DNA from: an uncultured Alphaproteobacteria bacterium
GTDB lineage: Bacteria > Pseudomonadota > Alphaproteobacteria > Rhodobacterales > Rhodobacteraceae
Assembly: GCA_929200255.1 (NCBI GenBank)
Contig: CAKMYZ010000015.1
Location: forward strand, 30,207-94,206
Reading direction: 5' to 3'
Length of the DNA: 64,000 nucleotides
This document shows positions 8,163 through 17,959 of this stretch, piece after piece. The notes beneath the pieces are model-generated. The model was not told the origin of the DNA. It ran no database searches and saw only the letters and a program-made list of their open reading frames with translations. Position 1 is the stretch's first letter; every line of letters begins with the position of its first letter. The translations under genes and the position numbers were made by a program.

Positions 8163-10276
8163 TTTGCAAACCTTATGCGTTGCGCGTTCAAAAGGACTGT
8201 AATCGAAGACGCTGACATCGCCAAGGCCGCCGCCAGCGGGGTTGCGTATCCGGCCAGGGCAATCGGGATGGCGATGCTGTTATACACTGCTGCAATGGCA
8301 AAATTCTGTTTTGACAATCTCCGTGCGAGCTTTGCAATGCGCAGCAGCAGGGGCAGTTCGGCAAAGCTGTCACGCAGGATGACAATATCAGATGCGCTGC
8401 GGGATGCCTCTAGTGCCGATGCAGGCGCGATCGAGGCATGAGCTGCCGCCAAGGCCGCCGCATCGTTCAGCCCGTCACCAACCATCAGGACACGCTCACC
8501 CTGATCGGTGAGTTTGTCCAAATAGTGCAGTTTGGCCTCTGGCCGCACATCCGCCGTGACAGGAATGGAGAGTTGCGCCGCAAATGCCTGCGCAGGCTGG
8601 GCCGCGTCACCGGTGACAATTTCGCAAGGCATCTTCAGCCCATCCAGCGCATCTTCAACGCCCTCGCGCAGCACCTCTTGCGCCTGCGTTGCCTTTGCGG
8701 GTGCATCACCAATCTGCAAACCCAATGCATCGAAATCCGCGCCCAACCAGCAGCCACGCCCCAGACGCACGGTCTGCCCTTGCCATTGACCCAAGACACC
8801 CTGGCCTGCAACTTCCTTGATCTCGGTGACATCGGCAGGCGCGACATCGGTCAGCGTCGCACTCAACGCTTGCGACAACGGATGGTGCGATGCTTGAGCC
8901 AAGGATTTTGCCACAGATTGCTCTGCTGCCGTGAAAGACGCTGACAACGCCACCGATGGCTGGCTGAGCGTGCCGGTCTTGTCAAAGACAACGCGCGTCA
9001 CCTCTGAAAGACGCTCAAGCGCTGTGGCGTGTTTGACAAGATACCCCATGCCAAACAAACGGCTGATCGCTGCGGTTGACACGGCAGGCACAGCCAACCC
9101 AAGCGCACATGGGCAGGTGATGATCAGGACCGCGATGGCGACGTTCAGCGCGTGCCGCACATCGCCATTGGCGGTGACCCATCCTGCAAAGGCCATCAAT
9201 GCCAAAAGATGCACCGCTGGCGCGTAGATCGCAGCCGCCTTATCGGCCAGCGCGGTATAACTGTTGCGGCTGTTCTCGGCGGTTTCCACCATGCGTGCCA
9301 TGCGTCGCAATGTTGTGTCATCCCCCACGGCCGTGGCCCTCAAGGTCAGCGGGGCGGCCACGTTGATTTCGCCGGCTTTCAGGGGGGCATCGGCTGTCAG
9401 TTCAATGGCGGCAGATTCACCGGTTAGGAACGACCGATCCATCAGGGCGGCCTGCGACAGCAAGACACCATCAACCGGCACGCGCCCACCGGTGGGAACA
9501 AGGATATGATCGCCGATTTCAAGCGCTGCAACGGGCGTTTTCTGTGTCCCGTCCGGTGTCACCCGCTGTGCTGTCTGCACCTCTAGGGCAGTCAACTCTT
9601 TCGCGGCAGAGCGTGCCGCACTGCGGGTGCGGTGATCCATGTAGCGCCCGATGAGCAGGAAGAATGTCAGCGAAAGCGCGGCATCAAAGTAGGCGTCCTC
9701 GCCGCTGTTCAACGTCTCAAACAATGACATGCCTGCGGCAAGGATGATCGCTAGCGAAATCGGCACATCCATATTCAGCCGTTTTGCACGCAACGCCGTC
9801 CAGGCATTGCGAAAAAACGGCTGCGCGGAATAGGCCACAACAGGTAGCGCAATTGCCGCTGATATCAGATGGAACAGATCGCGTGTGGCATCCGTGGCAC
9901 CTGACCAGACCGCAACCGACAGCAGCATCACATTCATCATCGCAAAGCCCGCCACGGCCATGCGCATCAGCAGGTCACGCCCAACGGCGTCGTGGGCGTT
10001 GTTGAGCGCTTCAAGATCAAGCGGATACGCTTCATAGCCCAAACTGCTCAGCGTCGCTGTTATGTGCTCGGGGTTGACCGACCCGGTCACGGAAAGCCGT
10101 TTGAGCGATAGGTTCACCCGGGCGTTTTGCACACCCTGCGCCTGCGCCAGCCCGCGTTCGATCTTGCCAATACAAGCGGCACAATGGATGCTGGGAAGCG
10201 AGAATTGCAGGGCAGGGCCCAGATCAAGCTCTTCCGCCGAGGGAACAGCGACACAGGCGGGGCAGGCGGCTGTCAT
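8159..10276 (-). CDS. ccoI: Copper-exporting P1B-type ATPase CcoI/FixI
   Basis: CcoI moves copper across the cytoplasmic membrane for assembly of the cbb3 oxidase heme-copper centre. The 705-residue protein has an N-terminal CPAC pair and an HMA domain with HCAACIGKIERGL, then about eight membrane helices. The key signatures are the metal-transporting CPC (TCPCALGLAVPA), the phosphorylation site DKTGTLSQ, the HP locus ASHHPLSQAL and GDGLNDAAALA. TGES appears as LTGESAAIE. It overlaps ccoH upstream and ccoS downstream by four bases each, so translation is probably coupled. Expression should follow the FnrL box before ccoG. Confidence 0.94.
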   Translation of the reverse strand: MTAACPACVAVPSAEELDLGPALQFSLPSIHCAACIGKIERGLAQAQGVQNARVNLSLKRLSVTGSVNPEHITATLSSLGYEAYPLDLEALNNAHDAVGRDLLMRMAVAGFAMMNVMLLSVAVWSGATDATRDLFHLISAAIALPVVAYSAQPFFRNAWTALRAKRLNMDVPISLAIILAAGMSLFETLNSGEDAYFDAALSLTFFLLIGRYMDHRTRSAARSAAKELTALEVQTAQRVTPDGTQKTPVAALEIGDHILVPTGGRVPVDGVLLSQAALMDRSFLTGESAAIELTADAPLKAGEINVAAPLTLRATAVGDDTTLRRMARMVETAENSRNSYTALADKAAAIYAPAVHLLALMAFAGWVTANGDVRHALNVAIAVLIITCPCALGLAVPAVSTAAISRLFGMGYLVKHATALERLSEVTRVVFDKTGTLSQPSVALSASFTAAEQSVAKSLAQASHHPLSQALSATLTDVAPADVTEIKEVAGQGVLGQWQGQTVRLGRGCWLGADFDALGLQIGDAPAKATQAQEVLREGVEDALDGLKMPCEIVTGDAAQPAQAFAAQLSIPVTADVRPEAKLHYLDKLTDQGERVLMVGDGLNDAAALAAAHASIAPASALEASRSASDIVILRDSFAELPLLLRIAKLARRLSKQNFAIAAVYNSIAIPIALAGYATPLAAALAMSASSITVLLNAQRIRFAK

Positions 10277-10722
10277 TGGGTGCCTCGGACGATGATGCGC
10301 TGCTGGAACAGCGTGCCATTAGCAGCACGGGCCTTCAGGCGCAGGTTCCAGTTGCCGTCACCTGCGGTCACTTGTGCACGCAGGGCCTGACCGTCAAAGA
10401 CAAACTCCGGTGTTTCATCAAAGGTGACGTTTGTCGCGCGCCCGAAGGTGGCACTTTCGATGATCGGGTCTATCGGTGTGCCGTTTTCAAGAATTGTCAG
10501 GGTCAATTCGTGATCAGTCAATTCTGCCGTGACATCCCAGCCAAGCGCCAGTTGCGCCGCGCGATCGGCATCAAACGACTGGCTGGCCACGTAGGAGTTG
10601 CGGACTTCTAGCCCTGGAAATGTCGCAACAGCTTGAAAAGCCAGCGTCAGGTTCACTGCGATGATGACCCCAAATGCCGCACTGAAACCCGCAAACATAT
10701 GCCATCCTTTGATTTCGGTCAT
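10273..10722 (-). CDS. ccoH: cbb3 oxidase assembly protein CcoH/FixH
   Basis: The 149-residue membrane-anchored protein begins MTEIKGWHMFAGFSAAFGVI, one N-terminal helix, followed by the FixH periplasmic domain with NSYVASQSFDADRAAQLALGW, GLEVRNSYV and a C-terminal RLKARAANGTLFQQRI. FixH/CcoH interacts with the maturing oxidase and with CcoI. It lies between ccoG and ccoI with 4-nt overlaps on both sides, the standard ccoGHIS order. Confidence 0.9.
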   Translation of the reverse strand: MTEIKGWHMFAGFSAAFGVIIAVNLTLAFQAVATFPGLEVRNSYVASQSFDADRAAQLALGWDVTAELTDHELTLTILENGTPIDPIIESATFGRATNVTFDETPEFVFDGQALRAQVTAGDGNWNLRLKARAANGTLFQQRIIVRGTQ

Positions 10723-12137
10723 TGGCTTTCCCTTCCGTTAAAGATCGTATCCCAACTTGCCTTGTCGCCACTGTTCAGGTCCTCGACCCACAGGCGCAGC
10801 GGTGTACTGTTACGTGACGCAGCGGGGTCTTGCGGGCGCGCCGTGACATAGACCCTTTGGAGGACGGTCTCATTCGCGGGCACGTCAATCGCGAGTTCGC
10901 GGTCGAGTCCTTCAAGTTCAATGCGCAGGATATCATCGCTGGTCAGACTAAGGTGGAATTGACGGTCATCGCCCAGTTTGTTGCGCAGGCGCACATCATA
11001 GATATTGCGGATCGACCCGTCCGACTGCAGCACAAATGTCGGATTGCGCACCGGGCTGACTGTCAGTTCAATGTCGCTGCGGATAAACAATGCATAGACC
11101 AGACCAAGTCCAATCGCTGCCCACATTGCCGTGTAGATGATTGTGCGCAGGCGCAGCACATGCTGCCACACCGGCCTTGGCTGGGCCCCGGCACGCTCGG
11201 CTTCTTCATCCGAGAGTGCAAGATAGTCGATCAACCCACGCGGCTTGCCGATACGCGCCATCACATCGTCGCAGGCATCAATACACAGTGCGCATGTGAT
11301 GCACTCCATCTGCTGACCATCACGGATATCGATGCCGACCGGGCAGACATTCACGCAAGCCATGCATTCGATGCAGTCACCGGCAGTGCCATCGCGTTTT
11401 TTGCCGCGCGGCTCTCCGCGCCAGTCGCGGTAGGCGACGGTGATGGTGTCGGGGTCCATCATCGCCGCCTGGATCCGCGGCCAGGGGCACATGTAGATGC
11501 AGACCTGTTCACGCATGAAGCCGCCAAAGATAAAGGTCGTTAGCGTCAAAATCAGAATTGTGATGTATGCTGCAGGGTGCGCCGACAGAGTGACCAGATC
11601 GCGCAGAAGTGTCGGCGCGTCGGCAAAGTAAAACACCCACGCCCCGCCTGTGGCCATCGCAATGGCAAGCCAGACGGTCCATTTGGTGATTCGCAAACGC
11701 CATTTGCGCGCTGTCCATTTGCCCTTCCAAAGGCGGACACGGGCGTTTCTGTCGCCTTCAATCCAGCGTTCGACCAGAATGAACAGATCGGTCCAGACAG
11801 TTTGCGGACAGGTATAGCCGCACCAGACCCGGCCCAAGGCCGAGGTGAACAGGAACAGCCCTAGTCCCGCCATGATCAGCAGGCCCGCAACAAAGTAGAA
11901 TTCGTGGGACCAGATCTCGATCCAGAAGAAATAGAACCGGCGGTTGGCCATGTCGACCAGAACGGCCTGATCTGGCAGGTTCGGGCCGCGGTCCCAGCGA
12001 ATCCAAGGCGTCAGATAGTAGATACCCAGCGTAACCGCCATGATCCACCATTTGAACGCCCGGTAGAACCCTTTCACCTTGCGGGGAAAGACGGGTTCTT
12101 GTGCGGCATAAAGAGAAGGCGCTGGTTCGTGTGCCAT
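10719..12137 (-). CDS. ccoG: cbb3 oxidase accessory protein CcoG/FixG
   Basis: CcoG is a membrane iron-sulfur protein that acts as a cupric reductase in cbb3 oxidase assembly. The 472-residue product has membrane helices (WWIMAVTLGIYYLTPWIRWD, FYFVAGLLIMAGLGLFLF), the VWCGYTCPQTVWTDLF motif, and two [4Fe-4S] ferredoxin motifs: CIECMACVNVCP and CITCALCIDACD. The C-terminal periplasmic Ig-like domain includes RDPASR-type content and LRLWVEDL. It is the first gene of ccoGHIS and has its own FnrL box 56-69 bp upstream of the start. Confidence 0.94.
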   Translation of the reverse strand: MAHEPAPSLYAAQEPVFPRKVKGFYRAFKWWIMAVTLGIYYLTPWIRWDRGPNLPDQAVLVDMANRRFYFFWIEIWSHEFYFVAGLLIMAGLGLFLFTSALGRVWCGYTCPQTVWTDLFILVERWIEGDRNARVRLWKGKWTARKWRLRITKWTVWLAIAMATGGAWVFYFADAPTLLRDLVTLSAHPAAYITILILTLTTFIFGGFMREQVCIYMCPWPRIQAAMMDPDTITVAYRDWRGEPRGKKRDGTAGDCIECMACVNVCPVGIDIRDGQQMECITCALCIDACDDVMARIGKPRGLIDYLALSDEEAERAGAQPRPVWQHVLRLRTIIYTAMWAAIGLGLVYALFIRSDIELTVSPVRNPTFVLQSDGSIRNIYDVRLRNKLGDDRQFHLSLTSDDILRIELEGLDRELAIDVPANETVLQRVYVTARPQDPAASRNSTPLRLWVEDLNSGDKASWDTIFNGRESQ

Positions 12138-12192
12138 TGTGTAGGTTTTCCTGTTCGCAACGTCACGCTACTGCGCGCGCGGCGCAGATGCC

Positions 12193-12206
12193 TTGATCTG
12201 TGTCAA
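12193..12206. promoter_or_regulatory. FnrL/FNR box upstream of ccoG
   Basis: TTGATCTGTGTCAA fits TTGAT-N4-GTCAA, the FNR/FnrL half-site pair. It lies 56-69 bp upstream of the ccoG ATG, a distance compatible with activation under low oxygen. Confidence 0.85.
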
Positions 12207-12289
12207 GAAGTCCCGAAACGACACGTTTTGCGAACAGGGTCATTCCGGGACTCTAGGTCAGCCCTGAGTGGACAGGCCGACCTATGCGC

Positions 12290-13153
12290 TTACTCACCAC
12301 CACCCAAAGCGTGGACATAGGCGGACACGGCGCGCACATCCGCTTCGCTCAGGCGTTGACCCCATGCGGGCATCACGCCAAAACGGGCGTTTTCGACGCT
12401 ATAGGTCAGCGCCTTGCGATCACCGCCGTAAAGCCAGATGGCGTCGGCAAGGTTTGGCGCACCAAGCGTCCGGTCCCCCATCGCGTTGTCGCCATGGCAG
12501 GCCGCACAGTTGTCGAGAAAGAGGATCGTGCCTTCTTCAGCGAGGTTTGAGTCAAATTCGGATGATGACAGCGATACCAGATATTCGACGGTCGCTGCGG
12601 TTTCTTCCTTTGTGAAGACGTCGCCGAAGGCTGGCATCTGCGACCAATGCGCATCTGGATCGTTCTCATTGCGAATGCCGTGGGTGACGGAATAGATGAT
12701 CTGCTCCATCTCACCCCCCCAAAGCCAATCGTCATCCAACAGGTTAGGATAGCCGACAGCACCCGCCGCGCCAGAGCCGTGACACTGCGAGCATTGCGCG
12801 CGGAAGACCGCGCCGCCACGTGCGACGGCATAGCGGTTCAGGTCCGCATTCTCCGGCAGCGTTGTCATATCGGCCTGCAGCAAGGCGGCCACAAGATTGG
12901 CGTTCTGCCCGTCATGTTCGGCAATGTCATTGGCGACGTTTTCGCGGGTCGACCAGCCAAGAACACCAGCGGTTGCACCTGATATCATAGGCCATGCGGG
13001 GTAGGCGATGGTATAGCCGATGCCCCAGATGATCGTCAGGTAAAAGGTCCAGAGCCACCATCGTGGCAACGGGTTGTTCAGCTCTTGAATGCCGTCCCAG
13101 GAATGGCCTGTGGTTTCAACGCCGGTTTCTTCGTCAACTTTACGGTCAGCCAT
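12290..13153 (-). CDS. ccoP: cbb3 cytochrome c oxidase diheme subunit III CcoP
   Basis: CcoP carries electrons to CcoO and CcoN. The ATG at 13153 gives 287 residues starting MADRKVDEETGVETTGHSWDG, the conserved CcoP N-terminus with the ELNNPLPRWW anchor and one membrane helix. Two heme c sites are visible, CSQCH and CAACH, with likely axial methionines in QMPAFGDV and VMPAWGQRL. An upstream in-frame ATG at 13198 would add residues not typical of the family, so I rejected it. The start overlaps the ccoQ stop by eight bases. Confidence 0.94.
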   Translation of the reverse strand: MADRKVDEETGVETTGHSWDGIQELNNPLPRWWLWTFYLTIIWGIGYTIAYPAWPMISGATAGVLGWSTRENVANDIAEHDGQNANLVAALLQADMTTLPENADLNRYAVARGGAVFRAQCSQCHGSGAAGAVGYPNLLDDDWLWGGEMEQIIYSVTHGIRNENDPDAHWSQMPAFGDVFTKEETAATVEYLVSLSSSEFDSNLAEEGTILFLDNCAACHGDNAMGDRTLGAPNLADAIWLYGGDRKALTYSVENARFGVMPAWGQRLSEADVRAVSAYVHALGGGE

Positions 13154-13346
13154 TGTTCTGTCCTTTTTGATCAACGGCCGGGGTTTCGGCGCCATCATGA
13201 TTGCGGAATGGGATCATGCTGGCGTCTTTGCGCGCCGCATTCTGGCTGGGCAGAAAGGCCCAGACGCCAACGCCCAAAAAGAACGTGAACATCGCCAAAA
13301 GCACCCAGCTATCCGCGATTTGCCGCAGGAGTGAATAAGTATCCAT
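13146..13346 (-). CDS. ccoQ: cbb3 oxidase small subunit CcoQ
   Basis: A 66-residue protein with one membrane helix (SWVLLAMFTFFLGVGVWAFL) followed by a polar tail (PFRNHDGAE), the expected form of CcoQ, which stabilises the cbb3 complex. It lies between ccoO and ccoP in the standard operon order and overlaps ccoP by eight bases. Confidence 0.9.
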   Translation of the reverse strand: MDTYSLLRQIADSWVLLAMFTFFLGVGVWAFLPSQNAARKDASMIPFRNHDGAETPAVDQKGQNNG

Positions 13347-13357
13347 GTTCGTGCCTC

Positions 13358-14083
13358 CTATCGGCTTGCATCAGGCGTGAAGGTTGAAAAATCGACCATG
13401 GTGCCAAGAACCTGCAGATAGGCAATCAGAGCATCCATTTCGGTCAGTTCCGGTTGGCCATCAAAGTTGGACACAGCCGCACCCGGATAGCGTTCGACCA
13501 GCCCGTCCCAATCGCTTTCGGGATCGGCCTGAACGCGAAAATCTGCCTGGGCCTGGGCGATCTGTTCGTCGGTATAGGGCACGCCGACAAAACGGTGGGT
13601 CGAAAGCAATGCCTCAATATGTTCCCCGTCGATCTTTGCATCGGCAAGGAAGGCGTATTTCGGCATGATGCTTTCGGGTACCACAGATTGTGGGTCCATC
13701 AGGTGATCCACATGCCAGGCGTCCGAATAGCGCCCGCCGACACGTGCCACATCGGGCCCGGTTCGTTTTGAACCCCATTGGTGCGGGTGATCGTACTGGG
13801 ATTCGGCTGCCAGTGAATAATGCCCGTACCGTTCGACCTCGTCGCGCATGGGTCGGATCATCTGACTGTGACAGACATAGCAGCCCTCACGGATATAGAT
13901 GTCGCGACCCGTCAGCTCTAGCGGGGAATAGGGGCGCATGCCCTCGACGTCCTCGATGGTGTTTTCGAGCCAGAACAGTGGTGCGATTTCGACGATGCCG
14001 CCGACAGTCACAACCAGCAATGAGGCGGTCAAAAGCAGTGTTGGGCTTTTTTCCAGGATCGCGTGTTTATCAAGAAATGCCAT
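13358..14083 (-). CDS. ccoO: cbb3 cytochrome c oxidase monoheme subunit II CcoO
   Basis: CcoO is the membrane-anchored mono-heme cytochrome c of the cbb3 oxidase. The 241-residue protein has an N-terminal helix ([20 protein letters not shown]), the block [20 protein letters not shown], the heme site CYVCH followed by [10 protein letters not shown], and [16 protein letters not shown], all conserved in CcoO. The axial methionine is probably in SIMPKYAFL. It lies 10 bp downstream of ccoN. Confidence 0.95.
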   Translation of the reverse strand: MAFLDKHAILEKSPTLLLTASLLVVTVGGIVEIAPLFWLENTIEDVEGMRPYSPLELTGRDIYIREGCYVCHSQMIRPMRDEVERYGHYSLAAESQYDHPHQWGSKRTGPDVARVGGRYSDAWHVDHLMDPQSVVPESIMPKYAFLADAKIDGEHIEALLSTHRFVGVPYTDEQIAQAQADFRVQADPESDWDGLVERYPGAAVSNFDGQPELTEMDALIAYLQVLGTMVDFSTFTPDASR

Positions 14084-14093
14084 GATCCGGTCC

Positions 14094-15695
14094 TTATTCA
14101 GCAGGTGTTGCGTGAGGCAGAGTGGCCGTCGCGGGCTTTGCCCCGCGAATGGTCATCCACATGTTCCAGACCATGACCAGCGCACCAGCCAGGAACAGAA
14201 CGCCCCCAAGGCCGCGAACCACATACATGGGGAACTTGGCACTGACGGTGTCAGCGAAGGAGTTCACCAAGAAGCCCTGGTCGTCGACTTCGCGCCACAT
14301 CAGGCCTTCCATGATGCCCGTGACCCACATGGATGCCGCGTAAAGGACGATCCCCAATGTGGCGAGCCAGAAGTGCCAGTTGATGGCCGACATCGAATAC
14401 ATCTGCTTACGGCCCCATAGTTTTGGCGTCAGGAAGTAGATGCAGGCGAAGGTGATCATGCCGTTCCAGCCAAGTGCACCAGAGTGGACGTGTCCGATGG
14501 TCCAGTCTGTGTAGTGTGACAGGCTGTTGACCGCGCGGATCGACATCATTGGCCCCTCGAATGTGGACATGCCGTAGAAACCCAGGGACAGCACAAACAT
14601 ACGCATGATTGGGTCTGTACGCAGCTTGTCCCATGCGCCTTGCAGCGTCATCAGGCCGTTGATCATCCCACCCCAGCTTGGCATCCACAGGATGATCGAA
14701 AAGACCATGCCAAGGGTCGATGCCCAGTCAGGCAATGCTGTGTAATGCAGGTGGTGTGGACCCGCCCAGATATACAGAAAGATCAGCGCCCAGAAGTGAA
14801 TGATGGACAGCTTGTAGGAATAAACCGGCCGGCCAGCCTGCTTGGGCACGAAATAGTACATCATCCCCAGAAAACCGGCGGTCAGGAAGAACCCAACGGC
14901 ATTGTGTCCATACCACCACTGCGTCATCGCGTCCTGCACGCCAGAGAAGACCTGCACGGACTTGGATCCCCAAAAGCTGACAGGGATCGACAGGTTGTTG
15001 ATCACATGCAGCATGGCAACGGTGATGATGAAGCTCAGAAAGAACCAGTTGGCGACGTATATGTGCCGTTCGCGGCGCATGTAGATCGTGCCAAGGAAAA
15101 CAGCGAGATAGGCCAGCCAGACGATGGTCAGCCAGATATCCACATACCATTCAGGTTCTGCGTATTCTTTGGACTGGGTTGCACCCAGAAGATACCCGGT
15201 CGCGGCAAGCACGATGAAAAGCTGATACCCCCAGAAGACAAACCATGCCGCGCTCCCGCCCCACAGCTTCACGCCGCTGGTACGTTGCACCACATAGAAT
15301 GATGTGGCGATCAGGGCATTGCCTCCAAAAGCGAAAATCACCGCACTTGTGTGCAGCGGTCTGAGACGCCCGAAGTTGGTAAAGGGCTGGCCCCAGTCAA
15401 AGTTGAGTTCGGGAAACGCCAGTTGGAAGGCAATGAATGTGCCCACCAGAAACCCCGCGATGCCCCAAAACGCTGTGGCGATCACGCCCGCGCGGATCAC
15501 ACCGTCGGAATAGATCCCGTCCTGAGGTTCGGGTTTGATTTCATCGGTTTGACGCAAAACCCAGATAAACATGCCAAATGCGATCACCATGATCAGCATT
15601 GCATGCACCTGATAGGCCAAATCATGTGCCCAGCTTGCGGCCATTGCAGCCACAAGTGTCACGATCCCCAAAAGAATGAGTTTTATATAGTCCAT
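14094..15695 (-). CDS. ccoN: cbb3 cytochrome c oxidase catalytic subunit I CcoN
   Basis: CcoN is the proton-pumping, oxygen-reducing subunit with heme b, heme b3 and CuB. The 533-residue protein has about 12 membrane helices. Candidate metal ligands are the histidines in [11 protein letters not shown] (heme b), [10 protein letters not shown] (CuB), [15 protein letters not shown] (CuB pair) and [16 protein letters not shown] (b3 and b). It is the first gene of ccoNOQP and is preceded by an FnrL box 82-95 bp upstream. The cbb3 enzyme has high oxygen affinity, so the cluster supports respiration at low oxygen. Confidence 0.96.
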   Translation of the reverse strand: MDYIKLILLGIVTLVAAMAASWAHDLAYQVHAMLIMVIAFGMFIWVLRQTDEIKPEPQDGIYSDGVIRAGVIATAFWGIAGFLVGTFIAFQLAFPELNFDWGQPFTNFGRLRPLHTSAVIFAFGGNALIATSFYVVQRTSGVKLWGGSAAWFVFWGYQLFIVLAATGYLLGATQSKEYAEPEWYVDIWLTIVWLAYLAVFLGTIYMRRERHIYVANWFFLSFIITVAMLHVINNLSIPVSFWGSKSVQVFSGVQDAMTQWWYGHNAVGFFLTAGFLGMMYYFVPKQAGRPVYSYKLSIIHFWALIFLYIWAGPHHLHYTALPDWASTLGMVFSIILWMPSWGGMINGLMTLQGAWDKLRTDPIMRMFVLSLGFYGMSTFEGPMMSIRAVNSLSHYTDWTIGHVHSGALGWNGMITFACIYFLTPKLWGRKQMYSMSAINWHFWLATLGIVLYAASMWVTGIMEGLMWREVDDQGFLVNSFADTVSAKFPMYVVRGLGGVLFLAGALVMVWNMWMTIRGAKPATATLPHATPAE

Positions 15696-15776
15696 AGCGC
15701 CCTCACAGTTACCCGAGCACCATCAAAGACGCCCCTGTTCGCAACGGTGTTCTATGAGAGCGTCAATTGGTCCGCT

Positions 15777-15790
15777 TTGATCCAAGTCAA
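15777..15790. promoter_or_regulatory. FnrL/FNR box upstream of ccoN
   Basis: TTGATCCAAGTCAA (TTGAT-N4-GTCAA) lies in the 127-bp gap between fnrL and ccoN, 82-95 bp before the ccoN ATG. It is suited to FnrL activation of ccoNOQP. Confidence 0.85.
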
Positions 15791-15822
15791 AGCGCGCAGG
15801 AAATCGATGATGGGCGCTGCAC

Positions 15823-16554
15823 CTAGACGATCATGCCGCCGTCTGCGTCATCGCCTGTCGCTTGACGCAGTGCGACAATGTCAACAACATCAAGCTCGCG
15901 GCGACCTGAAAATGCAATGACGCCGTCTTTTTTCAGCGCATTCAGCTGACGGCTGACGGTTTCCAAAGTCAGACCGAGGAAATTCGCAATCTGGTCGCGC
16001 GTCATGGGCATATCCAGCGTGATCTTTCCGCTGATCTGTTCAAAATCGGCACGGCTTGCCAACAGATCAAGGAATGTCGCGATCTTTTCACGTGCGGTTT
16101 TGCGACCCAGCAGAATCATCCAATCGCGTGCCGCGTCCAACTCATCCAGCGCCAGCTCCATCAGGCGCTGGGCCACATGTGGCGTCTCTTCGATCATCTT
16201 TTCAAACGGCGCGCGCTCAAACCGGCATAGGGTGACGTCGGTTGTGGCGGTGACATCAAACTCGACCTGCGTGCGACCCGGGCGGCCGATGAAATCAGAG
16301 GGCAGCAGCAATCCCACCATCTGTGTGCGCCCGTCTTCCAATGTTTTTGACAGGTTTGCGACCCCAGACACCACAGAGGCGACAAACTCAAGTGGCTCCC
16401 CGCGCCACAGGATCACATCCCCGGCCTTGTAGCTCCGGTAAGACTTCATTGCTTCGAGTTGCAATAGCTCGTCGCCATCACAACGAGAACAGACCGCGCG
16501 GTGACGAATGGGGCAGTCGCTGCATTTTACGGGTGTGAGGTCAATTTTGTGCAT
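15823..16554 (-). CDS. fnrL: Oxygen-sensing Crp/Fnr regulator FnrL
   Basis: FnrL activates microaerobic genes while its [4Fe-4S] cluster is intact. The ATG at 16554 gives 243 residues starting MHKIDLTPVKCSDCPIRHRA; the N-terminal cysteines (CSDC...VCSRC) and the central cysteine in VTLCRFERAPFEKM are likely cluster ligands. The cyclic-nucleotide-binding-like fold is followed by the dimerisation helix (LLGRKTAREKIATFLDLLA) and the HTH MTRDQIANFLGLTLETVSRQ, where E-SR matches FNR specificity for TTGAT. A TTG start at 16569 is possible but lies in the FNR box. The box begins two bases before the ATG, which suggests strong autoregulation and leaves no ordinary ribosome site. Confidence 0.93.
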   Translation of the reverse strand: MHKIDLTPVKCSDCPIRHRAVCSRCDGDELLQLEAMKSYRSYKAGDVILWRGEPLEFVASVVSGVANLSKTLEDGRTQMVGLLLPSDFIGRPGRTQVEFDVTATTDVTLCRFERAPFEKMIEETPHVAQRLMELALDELDAARDWMILLGRKTAREKIATFLDLLASRADFEQISGKITLDMPMTRDQIANFLGLTLETVSRQLNALKKDGVIAFSGRRELDVVDIVALRQATGDDADGGMIV

Positions 16555-16555
16555 G

Positions 16556-16569
16556 TTGATCTGTGTCAA
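16556..16569. promoter_or_regulatory. FnrL/FNR box shared by fnrL and hemN
   Basis: TTGATCTGTGTCAA is identical to the box before ccoG. It lies 35-48 bp upstream of the hemN ATG and abuts the fnrL start codon on the other strand. It could repress fnrL and regulate hemN. Confidence 0.82.
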
Positions 16570-16603
16570 AGTTGCTGGCGCTGGTGACAGGTTAGACAGT
16601 CCT

Positions 16604-17959
16604 ATGGAAGATTACGACATACTTTCGCGACATGGCCTGTTTGACGCCAAAGTGCCGCGGTACACCAGCTATCCGCCGGCCAATCATTTCCAAAGTGATA
16701 TTGGCATGCGGTTTCAGGCAGAATGGCTGTCGCATGTGCGGCATGGTGAAGCTGTATCGATCTACATTCACATTCCCTTTTGTAAACGACTGTGCTGGTT
16801 TTGTGCCTGCCGCACGCAAGGGACAAGCACGATGCGACCAGTGGACGCATATGTTGCAACGCTCAAGAAAGAGATTGCTGCGATCCGGGCGGCGCTGCCC
16901 GAGGGTATCAAGATGGGGCGGCTTCACCTGGGTGGGGGCACGCCCACGATCTTGCTGCCGCAAACCATGGCGGCATTACTGGAAACTGTCTTTGCGGTGT
17001 TCCCGCCCACCACAGATTTTGAATTCTCGGTCGAGATCGATCCAACAGAGGCTTCGGATGCGCTGCTGGAGACATTGCTGGGTTTTGGAATGAACCGGGC
17101 CAGTATCGGTGTTCAGGATTTTGCAAAACAGGTGCAGGACGCTATTGGTCGTCCGCAAACTCTCAAACAGACGACAAGCGTGATACAGTTCCTGCGGGCG
17201 CATGGGGTGCAGGCAGTCAACCTTGATCTGCTCTACGGACTTCCCTTCCAGACCGAGACAAGCTTTCGCGAAACGCTTGCCCATGTCATCGCAATGAACC
17301 CTGGCAGGTTGGCGATCTATGGCTATGCGCACGTGCCGTGGATGTCCAAACGGCAGGTCATGATCAAGGCCGAAACTCTACCGGACACGCAAGCGCGGTT
17401 CCAACTGGCGACCATCGCCAAGGATGTCCTTACTGCATCAGGATTTCATGCCATTGGGATCGACCATTTCGCCAAAGAGACTGACAACCTTTACCGCGCC
17501 GCGAAACGGGGCCGCCTGCGGCGGAACTTTCAGGGCTATACCGATGATCAAAGTGAAACGCTGATCGGCTTCGGGGCTTCGGCAATTTCGCATTTTCGCG
17601 ACGGCTATCTGCAAAACGCCGTGGCGACCTCAGCCTATCAGGAACGCATCGCTGAGACGGGTTTTGCCGGGCACAAGGGCTATGCCATGACCGTCTCTGA
17701 CCAAGTGGTTGCGTCGATGATCGAAGCCTTGATGTGTCGCTTTGTCTTTCCGACAAGCGAGTTGCAAACCCGTTTTCCGGCACAGGCAGATCTGATCCGA
17801 CAGACAGCCGTGGGGCTGATGTCGCACTATACCGATGTCTTCAAGTTGAGTGCCAAGGGGTTGGAAATTCTCCCCAAATTTGAGCCACTGGCGCGCATCA
17901 TCGCGAAACATGTTGACCATTTCGCAAGCGAAGGCATCGCACACGCAGCCGCCATCTAA
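16604..17959 (+). CDS. hemN: Oxygen-independent coproporphyrinogen III oxidase HemN
   Basis: HemN is the radical SAM enzyme that converts coproporphyrinogen III to protoporphyrinogen IX without oxygen. The ATG at 16604 gives 451 residues, the usual length. The N-terminus has VPRYTSYPPANHF, then IHIPFCKRLCWFCACRT with cysteines at 60, 64, 67 and 69 (CX3CX2CXC; the last is HemN-specific). Further motifs are LHLGGGTPTIL, VEIDP, MNRASIGVQDF, LLYGLPFQT and IGIDHFAKE. It is divergent from fnrL across a 49-bp gap with an FnrL box, so heme synthesis is coupled to the cbb3 oxidase. A longer ORF upstream reads through fnrL and was not used. Confidence 0.94.
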   Translation: MEDYDILSRHGLFDAKVPRYTSYPPANHFQSDIGMRFQAEWLSHVRHGEAVSIYIHIPFCKRLCWFCACRTQGTSTMRPVDAYVATLKKEIAAIRAALPEGIKMGRLHLGGGTPTILLPQTMAALLETVFAVFPPTTDFEFSVEIDPTEASDALLETLLGFGMNRASIGVQDFAKQVQDAIGRPQTLKQTTSVIQFLRAHGVQAVNLDLLYGLPFQTETSFRETLAHVIAMNPGRLAIYGYAHVPWMSKRQVMIKAETLPDTQARFQLATIAKDVLTASGFHAIGIDHFAKETDNLYRAAKRGRLRRNFQGYTDDQSETLIGFGASAISHFRDGYLQNAVATSAYQERIAETGFAGHKGYAMTVSDQVVASMIEALMCRFVFPTSELQTRFPAQADLIRQTAVGLMSHYTDVFKLSAKGLEILPKFEPLARIIAKHVDHFASEGIAHAAAI

